A program made the translations under genes and the position numbers. Of a stretch of DNA of 64,000 nucleotides, positions 26,021-39,447 are shown piece by piece; positions within the stretch are counted from its first letter, which is position 1, and each line of letters begins with the position of its first letter. Source of the stretch: Timema cristinae. Lineage: Eukaryota; Arthropoda; Insecta; Phasmatodea; Timematidae. The stretch covers positions 24,873,769 through 24,937,768 of the forward strand of contig JBCFYV010000100.1 of NCBI GenBank assembly GCA_039000515.1, in the 5' to 3' direction. The notes beneath the pieces were generated by a model, which saw nothing but the letters and a program-made list of their open reading frames with translations, was not told where the DNA came from and did no database searches.

Positions 26021-29000
26021 AAAAAACATGAGTTTAAAAAAAAACCCCCAAAAAACTAAACACCCCGTTTCCCCGCAAAGAAAAAACCTTCGTTTCACAT
26101 GAAAAAAAAAACATTTTTCAAAAAATCATTTCAATTAAAATTTTTTAAAGAAGTGTTTTTTAAATTTTCATAAGGGATTCTATTAAGAAAAACAAGGGAA
26201 CCCAATATGTAAATTTTTAAGGTTCCCGCAATAAAGGTAGGGGTCTGCGAAAAACAACCTGTAACTCGCTTTAAAAAATTAGCCCAAAATTCCCTTGCTG
26301 TTGTGTTCTAATGGCAAGGGGGGGAAAAGGGAAAGGAAAAAGGGGAAAACCCCCCCTTTTCTCTCTTTGGGAAAAAGGTCAGGTAGCAATGGGGGGGGTT
26401 TTTTTAGCACGGTGGTTTTCCCCAAATCAGAGGCCAAATCGGAGAGTGGCTACCCAAACCCCTGTGGCCCCTTGAAAGGCCCTTTTTTTTTGAACTCTTT
26501 CTCCCCGCCGTATCCTTTTCCTCCCACCGCGACAAAGTTTCCGGGACTCTATTCCTTAAAAAAAATCCCCTCCTGCGACTCGGTTGCCGGGGAAACCCCC
26601 CTATCCTTCCCTCCCACCTCCCCCCGACTCGCGTTGTCGGGCCCAAACCCACGTCCCACCCCGGAAATCCCCGTTGCCGAGACTCCATCCCAACCCCCCC
26701 ACCGCGATTGCCCTTGGCTTGGTACCAACACCCCAAAAACCCCACCTTAGGGGAATTTTTCTGGGGCCACCCTTTATTTAAAGTTTTCTGGAAAAAACTC
26801 GCCGACCTTTTTTTCCCATCCCCAAACCCCCGGGTCCCGAAAACAAGTCCCGTCGTCCTGACATCAACCCGTTACCCCCGAAGGGCCCCAGGAAAGGGGT
26901 TTTTGTAGTAAAATTTAAAAGAATCGAAACTACTGAAGCAACATTAGGTTTTTTTTGTCGTTCCCCTTTTAAACCAAAAACCCCAATTTAAAATTTTTGG
27001 ACATTTTTTTTACATCCGGAAATTTTTCTTGGGTAAGGAAGATGGTTGTTTGTGTTTTAAACTACCGATTTTTTTTAGGAAGAACTATCTGGAAAGGGTT
27101 TTTTCCCTTTCCGAATCCCATTTTGGGAAAAAAAAACCCTTTTTAGGGTGGTTCTTTTAAAAATTCAAAATTATTTTTGGGGTTTTTAAGTACATCTTTT
27201 TGGGGTAAATAATTTTGGTTATAGTTTTTAAAAGTCAAGCCTATGTTTTGATTTAAAAATTTTAAATTTAATTTCATTCTACCCCTTTTTCAAATTTAGT
27301 CTATATGTTTTTTGTGGTAACATATTTTGAAACCCTTTTAAATTTAAAAATTTTTGATATCTTAGATGGGGGGGGAGGGGGTGGAGATTACAAACTGTTG
27401 CCCGTCCCTAAAATTTCCCCCGAATGCCCCCAATGGAGGTCAGAAATGAATTTTTGGGAAAAATTTTTTTTTCCGCGACCTGGTGAGCGATGGCTTTTAA
27501 ACTCCCCCTTAGAGTTAAACTGGCCGGATCATCCTTTTCAAATCGTTAACAAGTTCCCCCAAAGTTCAAAACCCCCCCCATACAAAGGTCTTGAGGTTGT
27601 AAAATTTTTTTTTTTATTTTTCCCCCTTTAAAATTTATAAAATAAATTCATATTTAAAAAATTAAAAAATATTTTTTAATTTCCCTTGGCTGTTTGGATT
27701 ACAAAGTTAATTTATCACTTTTATCCCCCAAACCTTTTCCCGACAGGTGGAGCCCTTTTTTGCAAGTAACAAGCGTTTGGAAAGAGGGGGAGGGTTTCAA
27801 TTTTCGTTGAGAAATCTTAAGGCCCCTACAAACCAAATCAAATGTTTTGCGATTTTCTACCCACCGTTCGAGAGCTATTCGTGAAAAAAATTCGCGAGCC
27901 CCGGTCCCCCCCAAAAGTTTTGAAATTTGGGAAAAACCCTGTTCGCCCTGAAGTTTTAGAGCAGTCCATCAAGGGAGTTCCCCAAAAAAGCGATGTCATC
28001 GGTGTTAAAAAACGTCAAAACTGCAAGTGCTTTTTTGCCACGTGTTCGCTAAAAGTTCATTTTTATTTTTACCCCTCATTAGTAACTTTTACAGAAGACA
28101 AAAACCAAATCGAGCTATTACAATTTTTAGAAAACATGGAGGGTTTATCAGGTTTTTCGCTTAAAAGTTTGCGAGCTTGGTGTGTAGGGCCCTTTTTGAG
28201 AGGTTTTATTTTTTAAATACCCCCAAAAATCGCCCCCCCTTCCCTTTTTTTGGGATTTTATGTGTTAACACGCTCATTCTGGTTGGGGGTTACAGATTGA
28301 ACTTTAGTTAAACCCAAATTTGGCCCTTTATAGCCCTGGAAACCTTTTTCATATTAATTATAATATGTGATATCAGACAGTGACCCATGTATTCATCTTT
28401 ATTAAGGGATTTAAGTAACTGTTTGATTTTAAAAAAATAATTGATATATTTTTTTAAAAGATTTTTAATATAAGTAATAAGTATATCCCCAATCTGAAAT
28501 TTTTTGGTCCCAAAAAATGATCGTATAACGTGGGGTCCACTACTTGGGACCCCTTTCCGCAATCCCAGGGAAAAATAATTTTTACAAGGTAAAGTCTCAT
28601 ATCTTCTCTAATTTTCTTTTGTTGGAAAAAGGAAATTTTTTTGTTTACATGGGAAAAATGAAAAAACTCTTTGCTTAGCGAGGCGGGTTTTTGCACCCTT
28701 TTTTAGATGCTGATGTCAGATTAAATCTTAAATTTTAAATTTATCCCTTTTTCCCCCCAAAAAAAGGGCTTAAGGTTTGGGAAAAGGGGGAGAAACCCCA
28801 AAAAAAAAGAAATGTTTTTTTCGTTTTTGTATCAACCCCTTTTTTTTTTTCTCAAAATAAATCCAAAATTTTCTCTAATTGAAAAAATAGAGTTTAATTT
28901 TCTTCAAAATTGTGAATTTTTAACTGTTTTTTTAAATATCATCATGGGCATAGCGGCATTTTTAAATTTTGAAACAATTTAAAAGGGAAAGGGAAAAAGT

Positions 29001-32000
29001 TGTCATTAAAATTTAGGAAACCCTTGACAAATATTCAAAAACTGTTTTTAAAACCATGTGAAAAAAAAATTTAAAAATCTAGGTTTTCCCTCAGAGTTTA
29101 AAATTTGATTTATTTTTTAGAAGAAAAAAAGTTTTTTACAAAAATACAAAAACACTTACCTTTTCTTGCGTCCCCTTTAAACCCTCCCCCTTAAAAGTGG
29201 TATTTAATTAAACCCGGGAAAATGCGGGTACACCCCGTGGGGAAACCCCCTTTACCCCAAAAGGGCTTATTCGAATAAGGGAATTTCCCATGCCACATTC
29301 GCAATAGATTTGGGCTGAAAATGATTGGGACACGGGGGTTTTTAAAATCAGTCGAGGGGTAGGGAAGGGGGGGGGTTCTTCTATTTAAAAAAACTGTTCC
29401 CCTCAAATGAGGGTAAAAATTTATCTAAAATTTAACCCTTTCCCCAAAACACTACTTCTTTTAAAGTAAAAATTTATATTTGTATGTACTGTACAACCGA
29501 AAAGGTAGTGAACCATGTTGAAATTTTAAAAATATTTTTTAAAAAATTCCTGTGAAATTTTTCGCGTGGCGTTACAAAACCCCCTTCCCCGTTCATTTTT
29601 AAGGGTCAGTTTCTTGTCGGGTTAAGCACGCCCCAAATACGGGCTCTAGTAAAACATGCCCCCTACAGTAGCCCATGGGTTTTTTGGTGCTGACTGTAGT
29701 GATCCGGTTTGGGAAAAATTACCAGACCAAAAATTTTGGGATACCCACACCAACCCTTTTTGATCTGCCAAAAAAAATGTGTTTGCCCGCTGTCCTTTGA
29801 AAAGTAAAATTTAGGTATTTACCTAAAAATTTTACTGTCAGAATTTAGCTTAGAGGTCAGTCCCACAAAAGAACCACGGGGCTAATGTGGGTATCATGTT
29901 TTTTAGTATAGTTTCCCCACTTTAGGCGTTTTCTTAACCCGATTTTTGAAAAATGAACCCCAAGTCCGGGACAATATCCATGCGGGCAACCCCGACGTGA
30001 TACGTGGTATGAAAAAAGCAAAGGGGAATGAACCCCAAAACAAGTGAGGGGGCCCTTTGGGGGGCAATGTCTGCAGCGAAACCCCCCAGTGGGTGGGTTT
30101 TTTTTTTTAGGTGAGGTGTTAACAAGGGGAGGTTTGGGAAAGAAGGGGAGTTGTTTTGTGCCCGGCCCGGGGCGCGTGGCACGGATACCGCCCCGTTATA
30201 ATCTCCCCTATACAACCCGGGTTTTACCGGACGTAGTTAGGGGGGACGAAGGGAGGATCTTCAGGAGGTGGGTCGTCGGACGAAAAAAAACCCTTCATTC
30301 GGTTTTAAAACGGGGGTAGCTTCTTTGGGTGGTTTGGGAGGTTCTTTGGGGGAAAAAAAACCCTTTATCTAACCCGTTAAAGAGTTTTTAAGACTTTTTT
30401 TGTTGCACTAAGTCTTTTAAACCCCTTCGGGTTTATAACCCTTTTGTACCGGTACAACTACAATAGTGCGTTAGGGGGTAAGGAAGGTTGAATTAGAGGG
30501 AAAAAGTACCCGCATTTGCGTGGAGAAGGTGGGGGAAAAATTTTGAACTCCGCCTTCAGGGGACTGAGATCAAAATTCGATTTCCCGAGTTTTATCTATG
30601 GGGAGAGGGAAATAGCACCTTTTTTACCGTGCGGCCACTTTAAGCGTGGCTTTTTTAAAAAATTTTTGATTGGGGGAAAATTTTTTTTACATAAATTTTA
30701 AAAAAAATGCTTCTTTTGGTATTTTGTTGCCCACATACACATTTAAAAAAAATAAGTTTTTAAATTTTTAAATATAATATATTAATGATATTCTGAAAAA
30801 TTTAAAAATTAAAACCCAGACACGGGGAAACCCAAAACCCGGGTCATTTTTCCCAAATTTCAGAAAAAGATTTTCTTGATGGGTAATCCTAAAATTTTTG
30901 TATTTAAAATTTTTAGCGGCTTTTGGTTCTTTATATTAATTTAGTTTAAAAAATTAGCAACAAAAAGAGCTACCCGCTTCGGTGGCCCCAAAGGTCTGAG
31001 GGTTCACTCTCGGGTTGTTTGCAATGTCGGGGAAGGGGGTCAAAAACCAAAGGGTATTTAGGGAAGGGGGGTTTTTTTTTTTTAAATAATTTTTTTTATT
31101 TTTTTTTCCCCCAAATTCGGTTACATTTTTAATTCTACCTTCCTCTTCTTTTTCACTAGCGTAAAATTCACGGGTGTTGTCAGCTCAAAAGGAAACCTTA
31201 AAATTTGTAAAAAAAAGGGGAATTGGTTTTTTTTCAGAAAAATTTAAAAAAAAAACCCTTAACCCATAAGGTATTTTTTTTTTTTTGATTATTTGAAAAA
31301 TTTTTCGTGTTATTCATTTGGTAACGAAATAACGTGTAACTTAAATTTTTTAGTTTAATGGGGAAAAAGGGTTTATTCTGTCGTCCCCCTTCCCCCCCCT
31401 CCTCCAATAAATTTAAAAGCCTGCGGGTGCTTATGGTTAAATTTAAATTTTATAAAGCAATCAGGTAATGAGAAAATTTGAGATATAATTTTTTTTAAAT
31501 TAAATGGGGGAATTTGGGAAGATTTTTTCCGGGAAACCCGAAAAAATTTTTTTTCGAAACCCGAATTTCCAATTTTAGTACGGAAAGAATCTTTAAAAAT
31601 TTAAAAATTTTTCAATTTTAAATTAAAAATTTTTTCCCAAATTTTTTTTTTGTTTTTTGTTTTTTTTTTTTTAAGTTTGTTTTGAATAAAAAATGCTATT
31701 TTGTTTTGTCAGGGTTTTTCAAAAAAAACAAAGTAACACTATTTTAGTTAAATTTTTATTGTATTTAAAACCCCTTTTGTTTTTTATTTTTTTGGGTTTT
31801 GCTGCTCTCCCCGGGTCACACAATTTTATAATTTTCCCTTTTTCGCATTGATTAAAATTGGTTTTTTAAATTAAGTCAAATTTTCCTTTAAATTGTATTC
31901 TAAATATTTTTAGGGGCTTTTTGAATCTCTCCCAAAAACCCTTTTTTTCAAGGATTCGAGCGTACCTTTCCCAAAATGAAAAAATTAATTTTAACAGAAA

Positions 32001-35000
32001 ACAATATTTATTTTCTCAGGAAAATTTGGGCCCCTATCTTTTACAAACCTTTTTGATGTCTTGGGGTGGAAAGGACATAGATGGTTTGTGGTAGGGGGCG
32101 ATTAATAAAGCGCCCTGAGACGTTTTTTCCCCGAAGCATCCCGGCGGTGTTTTTGACGTGACGGGTAGAGTAGTCCTTCCCCCGGGGACCCCAGCGAACC
32201 ACTGTCAAAACTGATGTACCCGTGTTTATGGTATTTAGGAAAAACCCAAAATACACCCCCCTTTTTTATCAGTGTTATCCCCTTTAAACCCCCCTCGTCA
32301 AGAGGTGCCCCGAGGCCAGCCGAGGACTCCCCCCCCAAAAATATCTGGGTAAAACGGAGTTTTTCCCCAGGGGTTGGGGTACCCGGAAGAGGATACTTGT
32401 TACCGTCGTTTTATTCTTTACCTTCCCAAAAATTTTCATTCAAAAATTCCTTTTGGGTGTTCCCTCTGTCTTCATCTGTGTGGGATTTTTGTTTCCCGGA
32501 AAAAGTTTTCCCTTTGTTTTATTCACGGGTTTACCCGTCTAGCACATTGGGGAAAGGTTTTTTCCCTTGGTTTTTAAAAATTCACATTCTTGGGTTTAAA
32601 TTAACAATTTTGTATTATTTGTGTATATTAAAAAAATCAACAATAGTGATTTTGGGCCCCTTTTTTCCGTTTTTCCCAAAATTGACCAGCATGACATTTT
32701 TTGTTAAAATTAACAAAATCCTTTTGAATCATTAAAAGAAAAATTTTCAAAATTTTTTAAAATAGTATAGTAGACATTTAAAAAAAAAACTCTTTTTTTT
32801 TTATAAAACGAATCCACTCCATAGAAATTAATTTTGCAAGGGTTTCCTTTACTAAAAATTTCATTATTTTATCCCGTAAATTTAAAGAATATAAATTAAA
32901 TTTTTTTTGTTCCCCGTATTTTTATTAAATGGGGATGATGCAACAAATAGATATAGGGGTTGGGAAAATGAGGGGTTTTTTTTAAAGTTTCCATCGTGGG
33001 GTGGGGGGGGATAATTAAAAGCTTGTTTTAAAATTAAAAACTAAAAGTTCAAAAAAAAATTTTGGAAAGTTTTTAGCTTTTTAAGAGGAAAAAAGTCGAT
33101 TGAAATCCTCATTCTATAGAAAGGGTGGGGTTTTTAAAAAACTTTTTAAAAATTTACTCCTTGGTCATGGGCTAAAAAGTCTAAAAGTTTCCCCCCGATG
33201 AAAATTTTCCCAAATGACAAATGTCAGGAATTTTTGGGGGAAAGTTTCCCTAAGTAACCCTTTAAAATTCCCCCCCAGGTTTGGTTAAACTTGTTTATTT
33301 TGCCCCAATTTCCCTTTTGGGATGCTCGCTACCCTGGAAAATAATGCGTGGGCCCCCGTTTGGAACCAAATGCAATATAATAATAACAGTGTTTCCTAAC
33401 AAAAGGGGTTTTTTTCTATACAGCCACGAATGACTGAACCCCTTTAAACCCGGGGCGATCAATATTTATTGGACCCTAAGTATTTTTAGTTTTAATTGGG
33501 CAGTGAGTATGTCACGGATCTAAAAAAGATACATCTTTGTGGTTGTGACGTTTTGAGTACAGGTTTCCCCCCCCCCCCTTATTTAAAAAACACGTTTATC
33601 TGGGGATTAAGGTTTTTATATATATTACTAATTTAAATAAATTTTTTTTTTAACCGGGCAATATAAAACCATTCCTTTATTTTTTAGGTGGGTTTTTTTG
33701 TTGTTAAAAAGGCTTTGGTAACATCTGAAACCCAAAAATTAAACAATGGGATTTAGAAATAAAAGATAATGTGGAAAAACCCATAGGCCTTTCAAAATTG
33801 GGAAAAAAAATTTAAAAATGTCAAAATGGCCCTTTTAAAAATCCCTTTGGGTTTTTTGGTAATTTTAAAAATAAAAAAAAACAACAAAAAATTTAAAAAA
33901 TATATTATTTTCCAAAAAAAATTTTTGAATTAAAAAATATAATTGAAAAATTTTTTCCTAAAATGAAATTTAAGTCTTTGGGTTCGGCTAACCCCAAAGC
34001 TCTCTCCCCGAGTACAAGGTTTTATTCCCTTTCTCCCGGGTTCTTCTTCATTTATGTTTAAGGCAGAACTGTTTGGGGTGTGTGGATACATTGAAACCGG
34101 GGGGGGGAAGGGTGGAGGAAGGTCGTGGCTTCACCGGTAGGGGGGTGACATTGTAAACCCATGGAGAGGGGGGTTTTAGCCCCGGTGGTTTAAAAAACCC
34201 TCCAAATTTACAAACAAAACCCTTTGCCCAAATAGCCAAAAAAGCGTGCGAAAAAATAATCTTTGCACATGTACCACCCTTAAAAACAAAAAATTAAATT
34301 GATAAAGGTTGGAAATAAAAACATGTTAATTTTAATATAAAATTAGTGTTTAAAAATTTAAAAAATAAAAATATTAAAATAAAAAATATAAAAAAAATAC
34401 CCTAAAACTTATTTTCCTTTTGTTGCCGGGGGGTATTTAGGTTTTTAAATGTTTACCTCAGGACCGTTGTTTTGGTTTTAACCCCCAGCCTGGGGCGATT
34501 GATTTTTTCCCGATCTTTAAAAAACCGTAGCACAACTTACTTCGGAAGGGAAGTAAAGCCCTCGTACCCATTTCGATTGTTAAAAAGTAAAAAAACCCTG
34601 GAAAGGGATGTAAAAATATTTTTCCGGAAAAATTGATTGGACCTTTTTTTCTCGCTCTTTGAAAATCTTGTGCGTGGATATAATTTAAACGGTTCAGAAA
34701 AATGAATGTAAAAAAGCTTTAAAAAAAAAATGAAAATCCTTTCTTGTTTGAGGTCATTTTTTCCAAATTCTCTAAGCAACCTTATTTCTTGTTTCCACTA
34801 TGTTTTAAGTTAAATGAAAACGGGTTGAAGGCTTTGTCAAAGGGAAGATTGTAAAGGTTTCACCTTAAACTGGTGTAATGATTGATTTTTTTTATGGACA
34901 ATAGCTGTAAACTTTTTTTTTGCCCTTTATTGGGGAAAATATTTCAGTTAAATTGAAAAAAACCTATAGTTTAAAAAAGACACCAGGACATGGGGGAAAA

Positions 35001-37400
35001 GAATCAAGACTTTGGGTTTGTATACACTTTCATTTGGGAAAATTCCCCTTTAGTAAAAACAAATTCCTTCACGGTCAGCCTGATAGCATTTTTACTATAT
35101 TATTAGTGTATTTTTAGGGTATTATTATTATTTTTTTTATTATTTAAAATTATCATCATCATTTTCCCCATTCAAGTTGTGATTTTAAAACACGTTTTTC
35201 GGGGTTTAAGGGGAAAGGGGTTTTGGGAATCCCGATAAATCTGTGCCCGGGGCCCGGGGGGATTGTTTTAAAATTTCATCAAAAGTAACAGTTCCAAATA
35301 ACATTACTTGTTTATTAAAAACGTAAAATATAATAATTAAAATTTTCTAGCTGCCGATGAAATTAATAATGGTGTGGGTTTTGGGGTATCAATCCTAGCC
35401 CGTAGTGGGAAAAGGGTTAGGCCGTGGCAAAGTTTGGTTGCCCAGGGACCCCGAATGTAATAAAACGTAAATCCTTTCCGTGGGGGCTCTTTAATGTCCC
35501 CTTTAGATTGATGATGGGGATAGTGAAAAGAGGGTTTTGGAACACGTGGTTTCAAACCCGGGGTTTGTGGGTGTTTTAAATTTTAGGGCGCAATGCTTTT
35601 TCAGGTTTTGTTCAATTATATTAAATTTTTTTGATTCCAATAACTTTAGGCCCCTTTTTTTAATTCAAACAGAAAGGGTTTTAAAATTTATTTTAAAAAT
35701 TATTAGTTTTTCTCTTTATCCAACTTGTCAATTTTCTGGGGGCAAACTGTGTCTTTCCAATCTTGGGCAGTGTACCAAACACGCTCTTTTTGGGTTTTGG
35801 GTTTTTCGGTTACGGGAAGTTGGATGTATCCCGGCGATTAAATTTTTTCCCCGATGGTTTTTCTCTACCCTTTAAACAAATAAGTTAAGTGAAAACTTCC
35901 TCTAAATTCTACCTAACCCATTTTTTTTAACTACATGGGGATTTACGAACGGTAGTAAGGGGCGTAAAAAAAACTCACTTTAAAATTTTAAAGCTTTTTA
36001 AGTTATCAAGGGATCGCGGCGAGCTCTCAAAAAAAATTTAAAAAAATTGGGGTTAAAACCCTTTAAAAGGGTTTAAAAAAAACTTTCAAAATTAAATTTA
36101 AATCTAACTAAAAACCCCCAAAACCCCGGTGACCATGGGGAAATTTTTCTTCTTTTTAGAAAAAGTATTCTGGTACCAGCCCGGAAAACGAAACCCGGGC
36201 TTTTAAGGGCAGCAGGCCCGGAGTTCCTTTATACTTTATACATGCCAGTTTAAAAATTCACTTTAAAAAAAAAAATTCACCCCAGGTGGTTGTCTGCGTT
36301 TTTCACCTGATAACAGTACCGACCCCCCTTTGGGGTGGGGTCAGTTCACCGGGCTGCTACGAGGTTTAAAGGGGCCGGGTTTGTTTCCCCGGTGGTTTCC
36401 GGGTTTTAAATTTCCCCGAAGGGAAAAATTTTTTGACGGCAGCAGGGTTCGGTAGTTAGGCTAAGTTAGGGTTTAAAACTCACAGGTCCACCTCCTTTTA
36501 TTGTACCTGAGCAACGTTTTTGTGACTCAAAGGGGGGGCTAATAGGGTTTTAAAGGGGGGGACCTGGTCCTGTGGGCTCTATCCCCGTCCTATTGTCATT
36601 TAATTTAAAAAATATATATATCGAGCATGGAAAGCATTTTACCCAAATTTTAAAATTTTGTACTTTCGGGCCCCTGGCAAGGTCATTAATATGGTTTAAA
36701 TTTTTCCCCTACTGGGTCGATTTTTTTGCCTCAAACGCACATTTGTATTGTTTTTTGTCAACAATAAAATTGGGATCATTTTGATAGGTATTTTAAAAAA
36801 ATTATTTTGATTTTTTTTAATTTTGGGAAATTAATTTACTGGTTTTAATTCCACCCCTTTTTTTAAAAATGAATACAAAAAAACCTCAGTACGACGCGAC
36901 GTCTGGTTTGAGCTTTATTTCCTAACTAAGTGAGATGGGTTCCCTTTAAGGGGGAGGAAAGGGGAATTTATAGTTTAAAATCAGTATTTTTTTGTTCTAA
37001 CAAAAAAATATTTGGTTTTAAAAATAAATAAAATATTTTCTTTTGTAAAGACTCTAGTTTTAAAAATTTTTACAATATTACTTCAACATTTCTTTAAATT
37101 TTTGTCATGGTTTGGTGGATTTTTTTACGAGGAAAAATTTTTTCTTCATTTAAAATTTTTTCATTAAGTGCCGCAGTATCATTAAATTAAAAATTTAAAA
37201 TTTTAAAAAAAGTTAAAAACCCCTAGGGGTAGAAAATAAAAATAATTTTATTACCCGTAGTCATATTTTTTTTTATTTTTTCATTAAAAAAATTTTAAAA
37301 AAAGAGTTTAAATAACGGCCTCTTCTTTCCCAGTTTAAGGTGCCACGAAAGGTCTACAAGCTAAGGGCAGTATTTTTGCAGTTTTTTTGGGGGAAAAAAC
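26021..37400. other. Distorted stretch without supportable gene
   Basis: I see no gene here that I can support. All open frames (for example at 26,295-26,750, 27,842-28,216 and 32,214-32,735) have homopolymer-driven composition and no recognisable motif. A GC-rich patch at about 26,570-26,730 has loosely repeated gttgccg words and may be a decayed minisatellite. If the two-allele reading is right, the clean version of this stretch lies beyond position 64,000, after the Gypsy element. Confidence 0.6.
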
Positions 37401-37410
37401 TTTAAAAAAA

Positions 37411-37642
37411 AATCAAATATTGCTCCTGTTGAAACAAAAAATTTAAAATTTTTTACTTGGTGATATCAACAGTTGTTGAATATCTGTCAAGGCTTTTCCC
37501 AGAATTTAATTTAAACTTTTTCCTTCATTTTAAAAGTTTTCATTAGGGGTTCTATGCTCATTCATATATTCAACAATTGTTGATATCCCCATGTGAAGAA
37601 AACTAAACTCTTTGTTTTTTATTGGAGCAATATTTTATTTTG
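37411..37642. mobile_element. Foldback MITE, copy 1
   Basis: An element of about 230 bp whose two arms are inverted copies of each other. The outer terminal words are aaatattgctcc (37,415-37,426) and ggagcaatattt (37,624-37,635), exact reverse complements. The inner arms hold tgatatcaacagttgttgaa (37,461-37,480) and the near reverse complement at 37,566-37,587. Each arm is about 75 bases and the loop about 80. There is no open frame, so it would be non-autonomous. The sequence here is still mildly distorted. A related copy lies at 39,448-39,685. Confidence 0.6.
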
Positions 37643-37700
37643 TTGGTAAAAAAAAAGGTGCAAAACGCTTATCTTTTGTCAATCCCTTTCCATCCCACGT

Positions 37701-38560
37701 AAAGGGTTACCCCCCGCCATGGTTTGTGGAACGTGCATAGTGGGGACGTCTTCTCTGAGAGATCGATGCCCCGTGTTGGGAGTATGATGACATTATAGCG
37801 TGTTGTTCTCCATTAGGGAGGGGTGTGTCCAGAGTATTTCGGGACACTTCTTCAATCTCACGGGGGGAAGAGGGCTTTCCTAAGATTCAAGCGGCCAAGA
37901 GATCGTCCGTCCCTCCTTCCCACCCCATCAGATGTAATGGGATATCGATCTCTTCGCGCCGGCTCGTGGAAACAGCCATTTTCCCCGCGTTTCCCCCGAA
38001 AAAAGTGAGGGTTGCGGTGCAGTCTTACCAACTTCTAATGGCGGAAGGAGTGGAGGGTAAGCTGTTCCCAGGCCTTTTCCCTCATCTTTTGTTTGTTTTT
38101 AGTTTTGATTAAAAACTAAGTGTTAGAATACAATTTTCAAAATTAAACGGTCTTATCTGACAGATATAAAGTTACTAGAACTACTTTCACATATTCATAC
38201 GTCAGTCATGTGATTTACAGTTATCACTTTTAAGAGGTATTATCAACACCTATAAAATTACACAAACGAAAATAGTATAATTTTTTCAATTTTGACCACC
38301 AAAAAAAATTTCTTTAGTATTTTTTTTGGAATCTTTTAGTATTTTCTAAAAATCTTTTCGTATGAAAATTACACTTTGGGTCTCCCAAAATATGTTCATA
38401 AGACCATCTTCGAATTTTGTTATATTTAAGTTTAATACTAGGGTTATTGATGGCTTAATTTAAGTTGTAGCGATGAGGAAATGTGCCCGCATTACCCTGA
38501 AGAAGGGGTGGATAAACCAAAGCGATGAACACAATTTTTAAAAAAAACAATTTCACAGTG
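37701..38560. other. Clean stretch, no gene recognised
   Basis: Sequence quality recovers here. Two overlapping plus-strand open frames (37,823-38,008 and 37,825-38,112) cover a GC-richer patch, but neither has a recognisable domain, signal peptide or splice context. The rest (38,113-38,560) is AT-rich with nothing I can name. Confidence 0.5.
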
Positions 38561-38650
38561 GACCTTTCCCGGGGAATTCGAACACAGACACGTCAACGGT
38601 GACCAAAATCTTGGGGAGTCTAACGTTTTTGGACTGCTGGGCACCGGTGA
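38560..38650 (-). repeat. tRNA-like SINE fragment, family C
   Basis: On the minus strand an acgttagactccccaag word (A-box side) is followed about 40 bases later by gttcgaattcc, a good B box. A similar head occurs on the plus strand at 40,929-41,000. The body is not recognisable. Confidence 0.4.
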
Positions 38651-38870
38651 GGCTCATATCGTTGTTACACTGGATGGGGGAACCGTATGGTTACTAATGG
38701 GAAACACATTATACTTTTTTTGTTGTTGTTGCCAATTTTCCCCTTAAATTTATTAATACGAGTAGATTTTGCAACGCTGATTCGTCAATGCTGCCAGTAG
38801 TTCCTTCTTACCCCAGCACACTGCTTCCCAACTTAATTGAAAGCTAGGATATTTGGCAACATTTAAACCC

Positions 38871-38891
38871 GAGAGAGAGAGGAGAGAGAAG
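38871..38891. repeat. GA microsatellite
   Basis: A short tract of ga dinucleotides with one interruption. Confidence 0.9.
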
Positions 38892-38966
38892 ATGAATCTA
38901 ATTTCAATTAGAGCTGTAGATCACTCAGATGTGATTGATATTCATTGTTAACTCGACGCTAGGTGA

Positions 38967-39280
38967 CTGGCAGTCTAGGGGTAAGGTGTCGGACTTCTGT
39001 GTTGGGGTCCGGGGTTCAATTTTTGGTCCGGCACAGTTTTTATTGATTACCAAACCCTTCCTTTCACCTTGACAAGACGTGTATTAATCACAATTTATGA
39101 ATGTGGGGAATGCCGGGCCTCCACCGTGGTTGGATCCCACGTTAAACTGTAGGCCCTCCATTTCATCTCACAATCACCTCCATTACACAATAGCATAAAT
39201 GTGTATAATCCGAAGGGTAGTAAGAGGCGGTGCTTTTTAAATAAAAATAAAAAATATAATAAAAATAATAATAAAGATGC
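38967..39280 (+). repeat. SINE, family B, full length
   Basis: The tRNA-like head begins at ctggcagtctaggggtaagg. The B box is ggggttcaatt near 39,011. The body includes ccaaacccttcctttcacc and gaatgccgggcctccaccg, and the tail reads gtataatccgaagggtagta. It ends in an A/TAA-rich tract near 39,240-39,280. A frame on the minus strand here (39,095-39,304) is an antisense shadow of the SINE. Confidence 0.8.
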
Positions 39281-39447
39281 TAAGCCTTCGAACGCTAATT
39301 TCATCAGTAGGTTTTATATAAAGAAAACTTCGGCATAACATTTTTGCTTTTTTAATGTTGGAATTTTTTGCAAAAGGTTGGAGTGTAGGGGACATGGGGG
39401 AAAGGCAGTATGTTAGCTGTTTTTATATCAAAACTTTTTTTGGGCCA

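Larger units (their letters stand above)
411..37700. other. Distorted, unpolished sequence
   Basis: From about 411 to 37,700 the bases show a systematic distortion. Single bases flanked by a repeated base are overwritten, and homopolymer runs of A, C, G and T are lengthened. Where a clean version of the same locus exists downstream, the differences can be read directly: for example the clean satellite word gaggcaagaggttactgg appears here as variants with extra g and t runs. This copy is also about 4 percent longer than the clean one. Open frames in this stretch translate into runs of Gly, Pro, Phe and Lys and should not be taken as genes. The edges of the distortion are gradual, so the limits are approximate. 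The cause, probably an unpolished long-read consensus, is inferred. Confidence 0.85.

Noticed and set aside
411..37700. Dozens of open frames of 60-192 codons in the first contig, such as 4,279-4,857, 26,295-26,750 and 32,214-32,735
   Set aside because: Their composition follows homopolymer runs, no domain is visible, and the equivalent frames are absent or different in the clean allele.
37823..38112. Two overlapping frames in clean sequence of the first contig
   Set aside because: No family resemblance, and two frames are equally open in the same patch. I noted it as an unexplained GC-richer stretch.
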